A DNA stretch of 64,000 nt from positions 1 to 64,000 of the forward strand of contig NW_026999477.1 in the NCBI RefSeq assembly GCF_037126465.1, written 5' to 3'. Each line of letters opens with the position of its first letter. Position 1 is the stretch's first letter. A program made the translations under genes and the position numbers. Below the pieces are notes generated by a model. The model saw only the letters and a list, made by a program, of their open reading frames with translations. It searched no databases and was not told the origin of the DNA. This DNA is from Ornithodoros turicata. Taxonomy: Eukaryota > Arthropoda > Arachnida > Ixodida > Argasidae. This document shows positions 24,761-36,249 of this stretch, piece by piece.

Positions 24761-25122
24761 CTCGCGACTAAGAACGCCGTGAGCGGCACCGAAGGCCAAG
24801 CATCGCCGACGCTGGCCAAGGAACCGTCGAGAAATCACGGTGTGCAGGTGGGCTAAGCGGTTTTCTGACAGGCTGGCGTCACCACCGCGGAACTCTGTGT
24901 CTTTCCGTCGAGAAAACGTTGTACGCGGGTCTCATTTTGTAGCGCGGTCATCGCCATGTATCGCAGTCGGCGCTACTCTTCCGGATATTTCTAGGGTTCA
25001 CTCACCATTCAACGTCTACTATCCACCCGTAGCCGCCCTTTCAGTTTGTTTTAGTGTTACTTCTATAATGCACGGAGTCACGTGTCTTGGAACCTTAACC
25101 TCAGTTTTGGAATTGTCTTTAG

Positions 25123-25260
25123 GCGGGGACAATGTTCAGCAGCTTCGTGACTCCGTGGGGAACGATTTCCAGGAAGTGATTGACCTCGTTGATATGGCCA
25201 GAAAGCCATTTCACGTCAAGAGACTCAAGAAAGCACTGGGCCAGTGGACAGGACAGTCAG
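25123..25260 (+). CDS. NCD1 module 2, exon B
   Basis: 138 bp, acceptor TTGTCTTTAG, donor TCAG|GTAAAT, phase 1 to phase 1. It encodes GDNVQQLRDS, then MARKPFHVKRLKKAL and a tryptophan near the end, aligning along its full length with the other B exons. All features of the NCD1 second half are kept. It is separated from its partner exon by 2.7 kb filled largely by a foldback element and a MITE. Confidence 0.82.
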
Positions 25261-25747
25261 GTAAATGAAGAACCAAATGGGGAGAAAGGACTCCATCTTC
25301 TTGTATCCCGTATAAGCTTTCGGTACCAGTGTATAATGGCACCTTGAATGCCGGGAAGGCTTTCTTCGTTGGTTCAGAAATCCAATATTACGAGCCAAGC
25401 AGTTGACGACCTATTTTCTGCAATCTCCGTCGATCTAAGATCTAAATGCATGGAAGAACATTTGAAATTGCAGCAGATGATCACATAGGTCATTTGGGGG
25501 TACCGGAATTCCGCATGCATGATTGCATAGAAATGTAGAATTGAGAGATAGAGGTACCGACAACGTACCCACAACTGACTCGATTCTCACACGCGCTGTC
25601 GCCACATCAATCACTCTGCAGTCTTATCTCTGAGCATCGTTAAATAAAGATAGTGACAGGAGTTTCACGTTATCTTACAATGAAGATTTCAATAAGGATT
25701 TTGCGTGGATGTCGATCGATGGCTTAACAGTCGACATTGCTTTACAG

Positions 25748-25849
25748 TCACGGTGACGTCCAGTGCGGCCGACGAATCAGAAGGGGAACTTCACGAATTA
25801 CTTCGACTAGCGGATCTTCTCTCCTACCACGACGAGTTCATCGAACTAG
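25748..25849 (+). CDS. NCD1 module 3, exon A
   Basis: 102 bp, acceptor TGCTTTACAG, donor CTAG|GTGAGT, phase 1 to phase 1. It encodes GELHELLRLADLLSYHDEF and is closest to module 2 exon A (shared GELH, LLSYHD), which suggests that modules 2 and 3 separated latest. GTG stands where modules 1, 4 and 5 have ATG. Confidence 0.8.
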
Positions 25850-26664
25850 GTGAGTTAAAAAGTGTGTCTGTGTGTATCGAATACTAGCGGGATTCAGAAA
25901 GGTTGTTGCATTTGAAAAAGCGTGTGTATCTGTGGGGCCGGTGATGGTGAAAGGCGAAACATGAGAGAAAAGAGAGCGGTAAGATAAAGAGAGTTAAGCC
26001 GTCACCTAACGCTGTCCCGAATGCTAGGTCTTCTTCCTGCGCTGAAGAAGCGCTAAATTTCAGCTCGTAGACCTGTGTGAGCGCGCCACAAAAATTCTTC
26101 GCTTCGCTAATTGGCAGAGGGCGCGGCATGGTGGGTGGACGCCCCCAGCCAAAACGGGCCCTCGGGGTGTTTTTCATATACGTACTTTTACCATATAGCC
26201 GTGTGGATGCAACTAAACATTAAAAAGGCTAGCTGTCTATACAGTTACAATTATTATTACGAATAAATCTCCTTTGACAGATTGATAATTTCGGAATGCT
26301 GAGCTAAGACTGAAGATGTTAAGTGATGGGCTGGTTGTGTTGAAACTCTAAAATCGCCAGCGGAGGGGAACACGGAAAAAAAAAAGTTTAGTCCTGTCGT
26401 TTCGTACTCCCTTGTATGGTTTCTCTTGCCATTCTAAGAGTTAATTTAAGAATGCTTATTTTAGGATGGGTTTAAATGTTTGCTGCATCCCCTGGAGAGA
26501 AAGAACGAAAAAAGACTGAAAATGCGGTCATTGGGATTGCAGAGGTTAACGATCCCTATAGTATAAGTCATCATGAAACTATTTAATGCGAGACAAAGGC
26601 AAAAATTCGTATTCCAGGTCAGGTAGGGTCTTCTGCGTTAGGGATGTGTCTAATGTGTCTGAGG

Positions 26665-27559
26665 CAGTGTTGTACGTATCGCTGTTACAAGTAACGCCGT
26701 TACAGTAATCGATACTTTTTCGGTATCGGAGGTGCGTATCGCGATACTTTCTTAATTAGGTATCGGAAAAGTATTTCCGTTACAAATTTATGGTAACGCG
26801 ATCTCTGTATCGTTACCGATACCGATACATTTTAGTGCCCCACCCTTTCTTCACCGACCATATTTCTCACTCTTATTAATTGTCAGTGGTCCGCCTAGAC
26901 CTCGACAGGAAGCTTGTGGACATGCCTACGTGCTCCGTAACCGGAATTATGGAATTATACCGAACAGGTGTTCACCGGTTTTCTTTGAAACTGAAGGAAA
27001 TAACCGCCCTGAGCTCAACAAAAGAGTTGAGGTCAACGAACAGAGGACAAGACATTGACAGTGCGCTCTGGATTCCACTGCTAAGCTGCCGTGTCGCACT
27101 GAGTCACGCTCACATATACACTGTGGCAGTGTTAACTTCGGAGAGGGTTCCTTGGAATCCTTGGTCATTGGACTCCATGGTATGTGTGGCCCTGACACTA
27201 ACGTAATTGTCACACCGGCCTCTGTCAGCTGCCGGAGAGACCACGGCTTGCAAGGATGGCAGAAGACGATTTCAAGAACCAGCTATCGATAAAAGTCAAG
27301 CATAACGTTTCCGAGCTACATATGAAATATGTTGTCTTTTCACTGCAAAACTGTTCACATAAGCGATATTTCTATGTTGCATCATCTCCGTATTTCAAAC
27401 AAAAGTATCGCCCAAAGTATCGCGTTACTTTTTTTAGTAACGGTAGCGGTACTCCGTTACATTAAAAATAAGGTATCGATATCGGTATTTCGATACTTTT
27501 TACTCAAGTAACGAGTATCGGTATCGCGATACCATATTGCGGTAACGGGTACAACACTG
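26665..27559. mobile_element. hAT-like non-autonomous transposon (MITE), 895 bp
   Basis: The terminal inverted repeats are CAGTGTTGTAC / GTACAACACTG. They are flanked by an exact 8-bp target duplication, GTCTGAGG, at 26657-26664 and 27560-27567. Both subterminal zones are crowded with GTATCG, CGATAC and GTAACG words, while the middle has none. No transposase frame is present. The right end lies about 50 bp upstream of the acceptor of NCD1 module 3 exon B. Confidence 0.92.
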
Positions 27560-27610
27560 GTCTGAGGACACGTTACAGATGTTTAACCGCGGTATTGGAT
27601 TTGTTCTCAG

Positions 27611-27748
27611 GCGAAGACAATGTGCAGCAGCTTTGTGACTCAACGGACGAAGAGTTCCAGACACTTACCGAGCACCTAGGCATGGCCAGAAAGCCCCTTC
27701 ACGTGAAAAGATTGAAGAACGTACTCAAACAGTGGTCAAGAAATGCAG
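27611..27748 (+). CDS. NCD1 module 3, exon B
   Basis: 138 bp, acceptor TTGTTCTCAG, donor GCAG|GTAATT, phase 1 to phase 1. It encodes EDNVQQLCDSTDEEF, GMARKPLHVKRLKNVL and a near-terminal Trp. Among the five B exons this one reads closest to vertebrate NAB proteins (QQLC, then EEF, GMA-KPLHV-R). Confidence 0.83.
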
Positions 27749-27901
27749 GTAATTGGAGAAATTCCAGGTTCTGGTAAAACGACTCACTTTTCGTGTACAT
27801 GCTGGTGGCACTCCATGGTAGTATTCATACACGACGGTCCGTATTGGCAAAAAGGAATTCGGTTGTATACGTGCGGTGTTTTTTGATTCCCAGGTCATAG
27901 G

Positions 27902-30900
27902 CTGAGTGTGAACAGATTTTTTAAAAATATATATAACACTTTTTCCAAGATGAAATCAATTGCAATATAGCATATGCTAAAGGGCACTCCCTAGCAGGGC
28001 ATTAGCAAAGTCCAAAGGCAATGTCTTAATTAACTTTCATTAATTAACTTTTTAATTATAAAAGCTACAAAGCTGTTCCTTTCGGTCACCTGATATCGTA
28101 GCCATTTTCAGAACAAAAATCCGTTCGATAGATGGCCCGCAAAAAATTCGCGAAGGAACGCCATTTTTTTCTTTATTTTGTTCATTGCGCTTCTTAGAAG
28201 ACGCGTCTTTCTTTCACCCCCAATGTGAGAGGGAGAAAGAGCACACTATCGCCTCTCGCGTCCTGGAAAAAGATTAAACGGAAACAGAAAATGCAACCCA
28301 AGATAAGGCCAGTTCCGATAGAGTCACCCGATACATTTGTTTTTGTTTTCTTTCCGCAAGTTAAGGCTACGGTCTCACGGTAGCCATCTTGAATTTACTT
28401 ACGGACTTGCTACGGCGGGGCGCCACCGTCGCGGTTTCCGTGGATGACCCCGTTAGGGAGAACCGCGCGCGATTCTTCCGACTGGACCCTTTGACCTTGA
28501 GTCTCTTCTGTATGCCACCGTACCCGGTGTTTATACTTGTGTAGAAGGGAGCATTGTCTCGTAAAAGTCTTCTGAAACTGTCGTGCAAGACGGCGAGTTG
28601 ATTTTTGGTGCTTTCGTGGTTTGAGTAGCACGGGGGCAGCTGCCGCGCGCGTAGCGTGTGACGAAGACTGTGCAAAATATAATATATTTGAGATATAAAA
28701 AAATATATATCTCAAACGCAAAATGGTCAAACAACCGTCATAAAAAATGGACGCAAATACTAAATAATTGCAGTCAGCTGTGAAGAGTCTGTTCACGTGC
28801 CGATCGGTAGCAGTTTTATCTCAATACAGCTTACAGAAACAGGATTTCTTGAAATGAATTATGAAATTACCACTTCTGTTGAAACTAGAAGTTCAACTCA
28901 CAGTACGCACACAAAATGATAAGAATCAAAGGAATGGCATAACCGAAGTAAAATAGGGAAGTCGACAATTATACGCTATGTAACCTGTCCGTATTCCGCA
29001 TAGTAGCGGCCGTGACTAGTAGGTGAAGATAACTTTTTTTTTATATATATTTGGCTGCGATTCGTGTTATCGCTTTGTGAGATGACGAGAGGTGTGATGT
29101 GTAAAGAGGGAAATAAAATGCGGGGGGAAAGTAACAAAATTGACAGGCAAAAATATATTTCAATATATCTAGCGGTATCACATCTCGGGAGGCCCATGAC
29201 TGTACAGTTTGTCAATTTAGTAGACGCATCAATTCGATTTGGAATTCGAAGATTGAATTCCATATTTGATTAGGAAATGGAATAGGATATACGATTACTC
29301 GCTTCCGTGCTCAAAAACCCAAACATTCACACCGTCCTATGTATGGTGCTGCCTGCAGCGTCCATGCCATGTGACGTACAGTGTGCAAAAAAATGAATTC
29401 CTCTCAAATGCAAGATGACGAAACAATCATAATAAAAAAGGCATTGTAGTCAACAGCTTTTTGCTGTGAAGTTGCTTGTTTATGTGTTTTCACCTTTATT
29501 TCTATTATTTCAGCTTTAAATTATTTATAAAATTACCCTATGGAACCGAGCAGTCACGGAAATGGCATACTGGCTCCATACTCCAAGGGCGAGATTTTGC
29601 ACGCACCCCTGAACGCGGTGTCTGCCGCACTTCTCATGTCGCTTCTCGAATTGGAACGCTGGTGAAATTTGCCTCGAACCGTATCTTTATTTTCGAAAGT
29701 AGCATGAGGTAGGCATGTTTCAGATGGAATTATGCCTCTGTGAAAGCTGCAACATTTACCTCAGTGGAGCGGACAACGTCATCACCGAGTTGTACGTAAC
29801 ACGTGAAGATCGATTACTCGTTTAGTGAATTTGACTTCAATCAGTCTTCTGCGAGCAAGTAATTTTTCTAGGTAAAATGAATATAATTTTGAGTGATCAG
29901 TTACACGACGAAGTGATTACTCCGTTTTGCATAGTCTAAAGTTCCGCCAAGAGCCTCTCTCCCGCCATTCCAGTGCGAATATCTTTGCTTTGAGTGTATT
30001 TCTCGATGCTGTTTGATCATCCTTGCTCCGGCGTGACCTGGTTATATCGTACACAACGACGTCGCGACGGGCACTGTTCTGATCACGTGGGCTGTAACGA
30101 CGAAAGTAACGCGTTCCATCTTTATCTGGTAACGTACCACATTTCGAGTCCAGTTATTCGTAAAGGTAGAAAATTTCTCACACAGTACAGGAATAATTTC
30201 AACAGAAAAGTAAGGGGGCCTAAAATAGGACTGAGAAAATACCTATCAAACCTGCACCCCGCGGGGGACGTAATTGTCAGGGTAGAACAACAACAACAAC
30301 ACACACCAAAAATAATAATAGTAAACGCTCTTCTTTGCTATCTAAATTTAGCTCGAACAGTAATCCGGAAGCACGAACAGAAACACGAAATATGCGGGAA
30401 AGATGGCAGCAACGAAATATGTTGCTTTTGCGAGAGAGTGATTTTCTAGGTAGTCTGATTACAATCCCGAGTGATCGAATACACGACGAAATGGTGCGCA
30501 TAACGTGACAAAGGCCGAACTTCGACCAAGAGCATCTGCTCCACCATTCCAGTGTGAATGCTCAGTGGTGTTTGCTTGCAGTGTGTGGGTAACTGGCTGA
30601 TCTAAGCCAAACTGGCTCCATGCGGTTGGTCCGGTGCTCTTAACTCCTGACTTCAACACATATGAATAAAGAAATCACATGAGGACAACGTGCCCACACG
30701 TGCCAATGTGCAGCCCTGCAGTACTACAAAAGGACGATTGGCGACCAGCATAATGGAGAATAATGCAACTCCTCAGCACGAAATTCAGCCAAACGGACAC
30801 AATATAACCGTACGATCAACAAAAATACACGCGGCAGGAACCTGCGTATACGGAATCACGCACGGGGCCAACGTTTCGTAAGTCAGGGAGGTCAGAGAAC

Positions 30901-31934
30901 AGAGAACCGCTACGTGATCAGCACATAGGAACCCGTGCCATCTCTCGGCAACCTCTTGCAACGCGAAGCTGCCGCTGGTTTCAAACGCGTACGGCAGGTG
31001 GCGCTTGTCACCATATTTTCTGCATTTCTGTGTGCGATTTTGAACCACGCTAGTTTATTTATTATTCTTTCATTTGCGATAAAACTTTGGACATCACTCC
31101 TGCTGATAATTACCTGCCCGCTGATCATATTTTCAGCCGAGAATAAGTACAGAATAGCTTTTTATGGCAAGTGTAAAAGTAGCGTTTTTTTTCTTAAATT
31201 TGATAGGCAATAATCAATTAATGACGCTTTACGCGAGAAAAAAAGTTCTTGACTATCCTTTGTATACTGTGCAACGTCACTTTGAAAAAATATTGACAGC
31301 GCTATCTCTTTTCGTGTTCGCATCATCCTTGATTGAAAAACACCAAAAATGGAAGATATGGTCGTCCTTCTCGCTTTATAACGCCACAGCTGATCATCAC
31401 ATAAAAAAACGAGTTCTTGGCTTAGCTTGCACAAAGAACAAGCTTTCCAACGGTACCAACATATTTCACGAAGTTGCCGAGAAGCCGTGTAACCTTTGAG
31501 TGAAAATGACACTTTTCGGGTGATGAGTGGGACCGTAGCCTTAAAGCTCATCTTCGACGCATGAGGCGGCACTGTGCTCCTTACCCCTCTCCCTTTGGGG
31601 ATGAAGGAAATACGCGTCTTCTAGGAAGCGCAATGAACAAAATAAAGAAAAAAATGGCGTTCCTTCACGAATTTTTTGCGGGCGATCTATCGAACGGATT
31701 TTTGTTCTGAAAATGGCTACGATATCAGGTGGCCGAAAGGAACAGATGTTCTCATTGGGACAACTTTGTAACTTTTATAATGAAAAAGTTAATTATTGAA
31801 AGTTAATTAAGACATTGCCTTAGGAGTCTGTCAATGCCCCCCTAGGGAGTGCCCTTCAGCATATGCTATATTGAAATTGATTTCATCTCGGAAAAAGTCA
31901 TTGATATATTTTTAAAAACTCTGTTCACACTTAG
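27902..31934. mobile_element. Large foldback element, ~4 kb, with ~400-bp inverted arms
   Basis: The left arm (27902-28385) begins CTGAGTGTGAACAG and the right arm (31500-31934) ends CTGTTCACACTTAG. Matching internal landmarks in inverted order include AGCATATGCTA, GTCTTAATTAACTTTCA, AACAAAAATCCGTTCGATAGA, CTTTATTTTGTTCATTGCGC and the ACCGTAGCC segment. The 3.1-kb interior has no recognisable transposase; it holds a loosely repeated segment (28675-28800 and 29385-29485). It occupies most of the intron between modules 3 and 4. Confidence 0.75.
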
Positions 31935-33152
31935 CGTGGACACCCTGATACATAGTAGCAAGGTGTTACGTAGCACTGTAAATCAGTTGTATTTTGCTTT
32001 ATGTTTCCTTTACTTCAATTTCCGCTGTTATGCCTCTAATTATTCCAGTCGATCTCACGAAAAATCTGCGATCCACAAAAGATGTTACGGACCCTTCGGA
32101 GCACGTTCAGGTTCAGGTTATTAAAGGCATGTGCCTCAACAGGGATTCTGAACTTTCGAGGGGAAATTTGGGAATTGAAATGGGGGAAGGACGCCACGTG
32201 GCACTCACTTGCGGTCGACACTTGTGTAGTGTATCATTTGCAGGACATCTCCCTCGTCAGGGACGCACCAAGTGTATGTCATGGCAGTTTCTAGATGCGC
32301 GTGTCTTATCGCTGCTAGCGGTAGGGTCGCTCGCGAGATGCAATATACAGCCTCAAGAAACTCGAAAGAAGCAATAAGATACCTCTGAACTTATGCGCGT
32401 ATTGCTTTGGGGTTAATATGAGTAGGGGTCCCAGGGGATAGCGCCTGGATGAACGGCAAAGGGTGTTGAGAGCCGATCACGTAGAGAGGTACCAAGGGTG
32501 TTGCAGTCCTGTGTCTCAAACCTATACGCACGACTCCCTTGTCAGGTGGGCTCCAGTTACATCAGTCATTGTGTCATTTATGACCGAGTGCTTCTCTGGA
32601 GCTTGCAAACGAAATACAGTGAAGGTAATAAAGTAAGTGAAACGGTGGCCCCAGATGTTTCCTCGTCCATTTCTCATGTCAGGGGAGCAAAATCCTCATC
32701 CCCTCCTATGGTTTCATTATCTTGTCAATGAACAGCGCGATGGCCGTAGGTTGCTACAGGTCTGGTTCCCTTAAGGACGTGGACGTCAGCCGCGAGAGAT
32801 ATGCACGATGACTCATAAACCCTCTTGACTGACGTGTCTCCAGCATTTAATCTGAGCCAGCTGCGTTCCGGGATTCGCAAAAACGATGTAATACGCGTCT
32901 CTTACCCTTTGTTGTGAAACTCGGTATACAGGCCCTCATCGTACGGGAGAACCTTCGCTGAAATATGAACCGCGTAACAGGGGGTCGAGTGTTACATCCC
33001 CTTCTAATTATGTCCTTCCCCTTTCTGGTCCAGTATAGCTTACGTATTCCTTTATGCTAGCGGGTCGATTTTATCTTATCTTAGCTGAAAATTTAAAATC
33101 TCACTACTCAGACATATGTGTCTGTATCGCCTACACTGAACTTCCTTTGCAG

Positions 33153-33254
33153 CCGTAATGACGTCCATTCCTTCAAACGAGTCGGAGCGTGAAGTTCACG
33201 AACTGCTTCAGCGAGCGGATCTCCTCGCCTACTACGACAAGTTCATCGAGAAAG
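33153..33254 (+). CDS. NCD1 module 4, exon A
   Basis: 102 bp, acceptor CTTCCTTTGCAG, donor AAAG|GTGAGC, phase 1 to phase 1. It encodes EVHELLQRADLLAYYDKFIEKG. An ATG is present at the third codon position. The acceptor has the best polypyrimidine tract of the five A exons. Confidence 0.82.
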
Positions 33255-33595
33255 GTGAGCCAGAATGCGTCTTCGTGTCACCAAATATAGCGACCTCACT
33301 GGTACTTCGGTTGTTTTTTTAAAGTGTTTTGTTTTAAGGTCACTATTTCTCGGCATGCTCGCTGAACGATTTTTCTGAAGTCAGCCTCGGTGGATCGGTG
33401 GTATACTGCGGCCAAGTGCCTCGGATTTGAAATGGCGCGAATAATAATAAAAATAAATAAATGAATAAAAAGGGCAATTTCTCTCACTCTTAGAGAGTAC
33501 CTTAGAGAGTACCTTGCGTGGTCTACAGTGCATTTAGTAAATCGTCTTCATGAGACTTCGAACGTGTTTAACTTAAGTGTTGAACTTGACCCTAG

Positions 33596-33733
33596 GCGTA
33601 GACAATGTCCAGCAGCTTTTTGACTCGACGGCAGAAGAGTTCCAGGAGTTCATGGATCTTGTTGGCATGTCCGGATTTCCTTTTCAACTGATGAGGTTCC
33701 AGAATGAACTGGAACAGTGGACAGGACACCCAG
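33596..33733 (+). CDS. NCD1 module 4, exon B (divergent)
   Basis: 138 bp, acceptor GACCCTAG, donor CCAG|GTGAGC, phase 1 to phase 1. It keeps VDNVQQLFDST and the near-terminal Trp, but the conserved basic strip (RKPxHVKR elsewhere) reads GFPFQLMRF. The frame is open and the length unchanged, so the exon looks functional with altered surface chemistry instead of decayed. Confidence 0.8.
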
Positions 33734-34377
33734 GTGAGCTACACACCACTGCACTGAGGCACAGCGCTCGGACCTCGTAGACTTCACCTTGGCATTCCTG
33801 CGCGGAACATAATGAATTTACACGCTCACCAACTATTTTTTAAATCTCCGCAATGCACCTAGTGTCCTACTGACTAACGACATAGACTGAAAGAACGAAC
33901 GGGCGTATGGACCGCACGATGGACACGCCTATACCCTAATACGCCGTTCAGTTTTTTTTTCTCAATTTACACGCTGTGTAGAACGTCGTGTCCACAGTGC
34001 AAACTAATAACGTCTATCGAGGTCTCGCAACCCGTTTAGATACGTAGATCAACAATCCACTGCTGTGTTTGTACTTATGTGCCACATAATAGCCACCGTA
34101 TATAATTTAAATGGGCCCTAAAGATGGTCGTGTTTTGCGTCTCATAGGGTACTGGACGCAGGTGTATTCCGTATTGAATGGTTATTATGTTAATACACGC
34201 ACAATGCAGCGTAGGAAGTGTCTTTGTTATTGCCGTTTGCATGCGCTGGTGCTATACATTTTCCTGTGAGATGCCGTTCCAATGCATACACAATGTATGT
34301 AAAGCATATAACGCAGATACGAGTTCAAATATCATTTTATTCCAGCGTGCCAACCAATCGCTTATTTTTTTTTTCAG

Positions 34378-34482
34378 CCACAATGACCCCCGTTCCGGCA
34401 AAGAAACCGAGACTATCGGAGATTCACCACCTCCTTGAACAAGCGGGTCTCCTCTCTTACTGCGAGAAATTTGAGGAAATCG
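34378..34482 (+). CDS. NCD1 module 5, exon A
   Basis: 105 bp, one codon longer than the other A exons, with acceptor ATTTTTTTTTTCAG and donor ATCG|GTGAGT; phase 1 to phase 1. It encodes EIHHLLEQAGLLSYCEKFEEIG after a basic AKKPRL stretch. An ATG lies at the third codon position. It is the last A exon before the NACHT exon. Confidence 0.82.
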
Positions 34483-34837
34483 GTGAGTCCAAACGATTAG
34501 CACAGCTTGCACAGCACACAACACACAGGGCGGTTGTTGGTCTGTGCAGGCTATGGTAAGTGCATACTGAAAACCCTGTCTTTCCAAGAGATAAGAAGGT
34601 GTGGGTTCGATCCCTACAGCTAGCTAACCTTTTCAGTGACTTTCATCTTTCATCCCTGTCTTTCCGTTCGAGCCAAAACGCACTCTGTCGCCTCATGCCA
34701 TGGAACAACCGCATGAGTCAGTCAGAAGGGAAATACGGGAATCCTTATGGGTAATGATGATGAGTCCTTTCACTGGGTACATATTCCAGAATATGAGTCT
34801 TGGTATTTTTCGAGTAACGGATACTCCCACAACATCA

Positions 34838-35110
34838 GGAACTTTATTTTAAGATGATGAATGGGGAGTTCCATCGCCACGTCACATACTCTACCTGGTG
34901 GAGATGTGGGAAATGAAATAATGAGCCCCTTGAGTATAAGGATCGAAGTCCTATGGTGTCCAGAAAGGTGCAGAGAGCTTGGAGGGCAGAGCGTTGTTGG
35001 GCTGCGGATGTGGCCAGGGACCAAGCAGTTTTCTGTGGAGAGGGGAGGATGGGCGAGAGACCAGCTGACTAAGGTTGCCAGCGTGGACAAAGAGGAAGAA
35101 TGTGACCACA
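34838..35110 (-). pseudogene. 5'-truncated LINE 3' end
   Basis: On the minus strand the final ~270 bp match the 3' end of the LINE at 54453-55500: a TTCTGGACRCC word, then CTCATTATTTCATT, then CATCATCTTRAAATAAAGTT at the terminus. Only UTR and the last codons survive. It lies antisense in the module 5 intron. Confidence 0.65.
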
Positions 35111-35424
35111 CCGGCAACGTCTGGAAGAGTGAACTTGTACACACTTTTACCGAATTGAGGCTTATTCGTGGAAGAAGCTAAGACATCATGCAGTATCTTA
35201 CGACGAAATGTTAATCATTTGAGGTCACGTAATTTATAAATAGTCCTAACGTGCGAAAAAGATAAAATAATCTGTAGGTAAGGTTTCGCCACCAGATTAC
35301 CGTTTAAACATTATTAAACTTTGCTGGCTTCACATTCATTTACCGTGCTGTACCACGGCGTCAAGCCCAGACAGAAAGTTTTTTTTTAAATTCCGTGTTA
35401 GCGCCGCGAAGCAACTGTGGCTAT

Positions 35425-35640
35425 AAGTGGTGTACAGACGTGGACAGATGGAGAGAGGACAGCAGGAAGGAGTTGGGGACAGGAGGGTTAATGTGCGTCC
35501 TGGGCTGACTTCAGGGGGAACTGTGGGGAACGTTGGGCTGAGTCTTGGGAAAACCCAGGGAAAACCTCAGACAGCACAGCCGGTGACAGGATTCGAACCC
35601 GTGTCACCTCCCAGTCTCGGCGTGGAAAGCGATCATAACT
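35425..35640 (-). mobile_element. tRNA-derived SINE, Ruka-like
   Basis: Read on the minus strand, a B box (GGTTCGAATCC) is followed by GGCTGTGCTGTCTGAGGTTTTCCCTGGG (shown here only in part) and a body with GAAGTCAGCCCAGGACGCA. From memory this resembles the Ruka SINE of ixodid ticks; no database comparison was made. It lies in the intron between the two exons of module 5. Confidence 0.65.
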
Positions 35641-36111
35641 AATGATCATGACTAGTGACTGATGATCATATGACTAGTACACTCAAGGGGGAAAAAGGAG
35701 TGGAACGGAGATCAATAGCGGGTCCTTATAGTCCCTTAGACTGCTATTCCCTCCCCATTTTGGTGCCCTAACCCCGACGTTTATTCCCTAGGACTGCAAA
35801 TTGTTACTGACCTTCGTAAAATGACCTTCAGAATGCAACATTCTACGTAAATGTGTGCTGTTGGTCAGTTTGGTGATATAAGACTTTATAGTTGAGCCAA
35901 CTTAGCGATATTCCACCTAGAGAGAGTAAGGAACTGTTAGCGCATCTTTCTTCTCAAATTGTACCCTATGTATGCCGAAAGATTTTAGATCACTCCATTT
36001 TTTCTGTAACATGTACGAAAGTGGGTATAACAACCTCCTGCAACGCATTCGTATAAACTGTGTTCATAAAGCCTCAGACGATTTTAACCCCAGTGCTGAA
36101 ATTTCCCTTAG

Positions 36112-36249
36112 GCATGGACAGTGTGCAGGAGCTTCGCAACTTGACTGACGAAGAGTTCCACGAGGTCATCAACCGGGTAGACATGGCCGGGAAGCCGTTT
36201 CATGTAAAGAAACTCAAGAAGGTACTCGAAGAATGGACGGGGCCCACAG
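36112..36249 (+). CDS. NCD1 module 5, exon B
   Basis: 138 bp, acceptor ATTTCCCTTAG, donor ACAG|GTAACA, phase 1 to phase 1. It encodes MDSVQELRNLTDEEF, then MAGKPFHVKKLKKVLEEW. The donor phase matches the acceptor of the NACHT exon at 38136, so direct splicing gives an uninterrupted NCD1-to-NACHT protein with a Gly codon at the junction (G|GA). Confidence 0.83.

Noticed and set aside
34590..34630. tRNA gene near a GGTTCGATCCC box
   Set aside because: Only a B box is present; no A box or cloverleaf could be formed.
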